Shown here: piece by piece, positions 62,961 through 64,000 of the stretch
Layout of the letters: each line of letters starts with the position of its first letter
Numbering within the stretch: the first letter of the stretch is position 1
DNA from: Zygaena filipendulae
Taxonomy: Eukaryota > Arthropoda > Insecta > Lepidoptera > Zygaenidae
Length of the DNA stretch: 64,000 nt
Direction: 5' to 3'
Assembly (NCBI GenBank): GCA_907165275.2
Contig: OU015677.1
Location: 3,410,001 to 3,474,000 of the forward strand
Translations under genes and position numbers: made by a program
Notes under the pieces: model-generated
Database searches by the model: none
What the model saw: only the letters and a program-made list of their open reading frames with translations
What the model was told of the DNA's origin: nothing

Positions 62961-63460
62961 TTGCGACGCGGTTGGCGCAGTAGGTCACCATGCCTACCCG
63001 CTAATCAAGGGGTTCCGGGTTCGATTCCCGGTGGGAGTGGGTTTTGTGTGATGAACACAGGGTTCCATTTTCCAGTCTGGGCGTCTATATGTATATATAT
63101 AACGAATGGACCTCCTGGGGATGGCTTACCCAGAACCAGAGGACTTTAGGCTCTTACCCCTCCACTGCACACTAGCCTTCGCCGCCGAGGTTTTCAGGGA
63201 GTAGAGGGAGGAGCACAGGATGGGGATGGTACAAAAGATCCCAAGGGTCGAGGTGCCGAGGCTTTGCTTGCCCACCCCATTAGATAAGATAAGATAAGAT
63301 AAGATCTATAGTATAATATAATAATGTTAATAATATGTAGTGTTAGGTATATACCACGTTTGCTTGGTTTCCACGACACAAGCTTCTAGCTTAGTGTGGC
63401 ATCAGGTTAGATCTGTGTGTTGTGAAGTGGATTATTATTAAAAAAAAAAAAAAAAAAACT
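62961..63460 (+). mobile_element. tRNA-derived SINE, family 2, carrying a nested insert
   Basis: A box TTGGCGCAGTAGG, B box GGTTCGATTCC, GATGAACACAGGGTTCC, then the insert at 63098-63305, then TTTGCTTGGTTTCCACGACA, GTTGTGAAGTGG, ATT repeats and an 18-base A tail. Confidence 0.83.
63098..63305 (+). mobile_element. Element with GATAA-repeat tail inside the SINE
   Basis: GC-richer block (CCTCCTGGGGATGGCTTACC, GGATGGGGATGGTACAAAAG) ending in four GATAA repeats, the form of a 5'-truncated LINE 3' end. Absent from the homologous SINE at 60718-60990. Confidence 0.7.
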
Positions 63461-63491
63461 TAACGAGGGAGAAACCGCGGGAACAGCTAGT

Positions 63492-64000
63492 ATTTTAAGA
63501 CCTGGAATTTTCACCAGGATCAGAAGTTAATGATTTCACAGCTTATAAAAGTAGTCCAATCGTTGTACAGCAGATGGCGCTAGTAGTTATTCGGAAGCAG
63601 ACAAATAATTCCTTGACTTTATAGCTGTTCAATTTTTAAAACTTATCAATTCGTTCAAAATTTCTTTCTTTCATGAAATACACAAAAAAATCAACCCTTT
63701 CAGAAAGATTCGAGAGGCACGCTTGAACTAATGGGGATCTGTTTAGGGAAGCTTTTAGGGTCGTCAATAAATAATATTGTAAGTATGCACTTTGAAGAGA
63801 TCGCTCGTTGATATAATTTGGGGATGGGAGCTTGGGGACGTCTTTTTTCTTTTTTTAACTTAAACAGGGAGCTAACTGCCACGTCAAACTTTTAGAGAGG
63901 CCAGATCGAGGGCTGGCCCTAGTAGGAGGACCCCCTTTTTCGATTTATGATTGCTTATAATTTCAGCAAACTTTTATGTATTTTTTCCATATTTAAACTC
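63492..64000. other. No recognised feature
   Basis: Unique-looking sequence to the window edge; the minus ORF at 63700-63882 is not credible. Confidence 0.4.

Larger units (their letters stand above)
62918..63491 (+). mobile_element. Helitron-like 3' part split by a SINE
   Basis: GGGTACTTTATT...CAGAATTCCCGCGAAACC stops at about 62957 and resumes at 63463-63491 with GAGAAACCGCGGGAACAGCTAG. The intervening 505 bp are the SINE at 62961-63460. Confidence 0.72.

Overview
The window looks like nuclear DNA of a moth or butterfly. It is AT-rich, has small exons with GT/AG introns, and is packed with lepidopteran-style repeats: short Helitron-like elements ending in CTAG, tRNA-derived SINEs, CR1/L2-like LINE ends and MITEs. 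Nothing bacterial is present. Family names rest on my recognition of protein motifs and repeat ends; no search was run.

Host genes occupy only the first 11.2 kb. (1) On the + strand, 2341-5034 is the 3' part of an isochorismatase-domain (ISOC1/ISOC2-like) hydrolase gene. It has two shared internal exons and then two homologous, alternative last exons (3784-3945 and 4870-5034), each with its own stop codon and poly(A) signal. Its 5' exons lie left of the window. (2) On the - strand, 11234-5443 is a complete six-exon gene for the COPI coat zeta subunit (COPZ), with every exon junction in phase and a 183-residue product. The two genes converge, and their poly(A) signals interleave around 5.32-5.44 kb.

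Left of gene 1, a CR1/L2-like LINE (3-1731) runs into the window. From 11.3 kb to the end I see no convincing host exon. This part is a repeat landscape: about 45 Helitron-like copies or fragments in several subfamilies that share one 3' end; two main tRNA-SINE families plus a third probable one; LINE 3' ends; a 2.4-kb satellite (21583-24012) of 32- and 36-bp units; a MITE family carrying perfect TGACGTCA palindromes; and a young LTR element without coding capacity (33508-35683, LTRs differing at two positions by eye).

The largest structure is a foldback transposon at 49308-58219 (8.9 kb). Its inverted-repeat arms are built of tandem units of about 425 bp, its ends read GGCGGTGTGAAG, and it is flanked by an exact 9-bp target duplication (CGAACGAAG). 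Its centre holds a second tandem array of about 154-bp units and a nested Helitron. No transposase is visible, so it appears non-autonomous. Further right come a GC-rich repeat cluster with a perfect 27-bp hairpin (58617-58905) and a nest in which a SINE carrying another element sits inside a Helitron (62918-63491).
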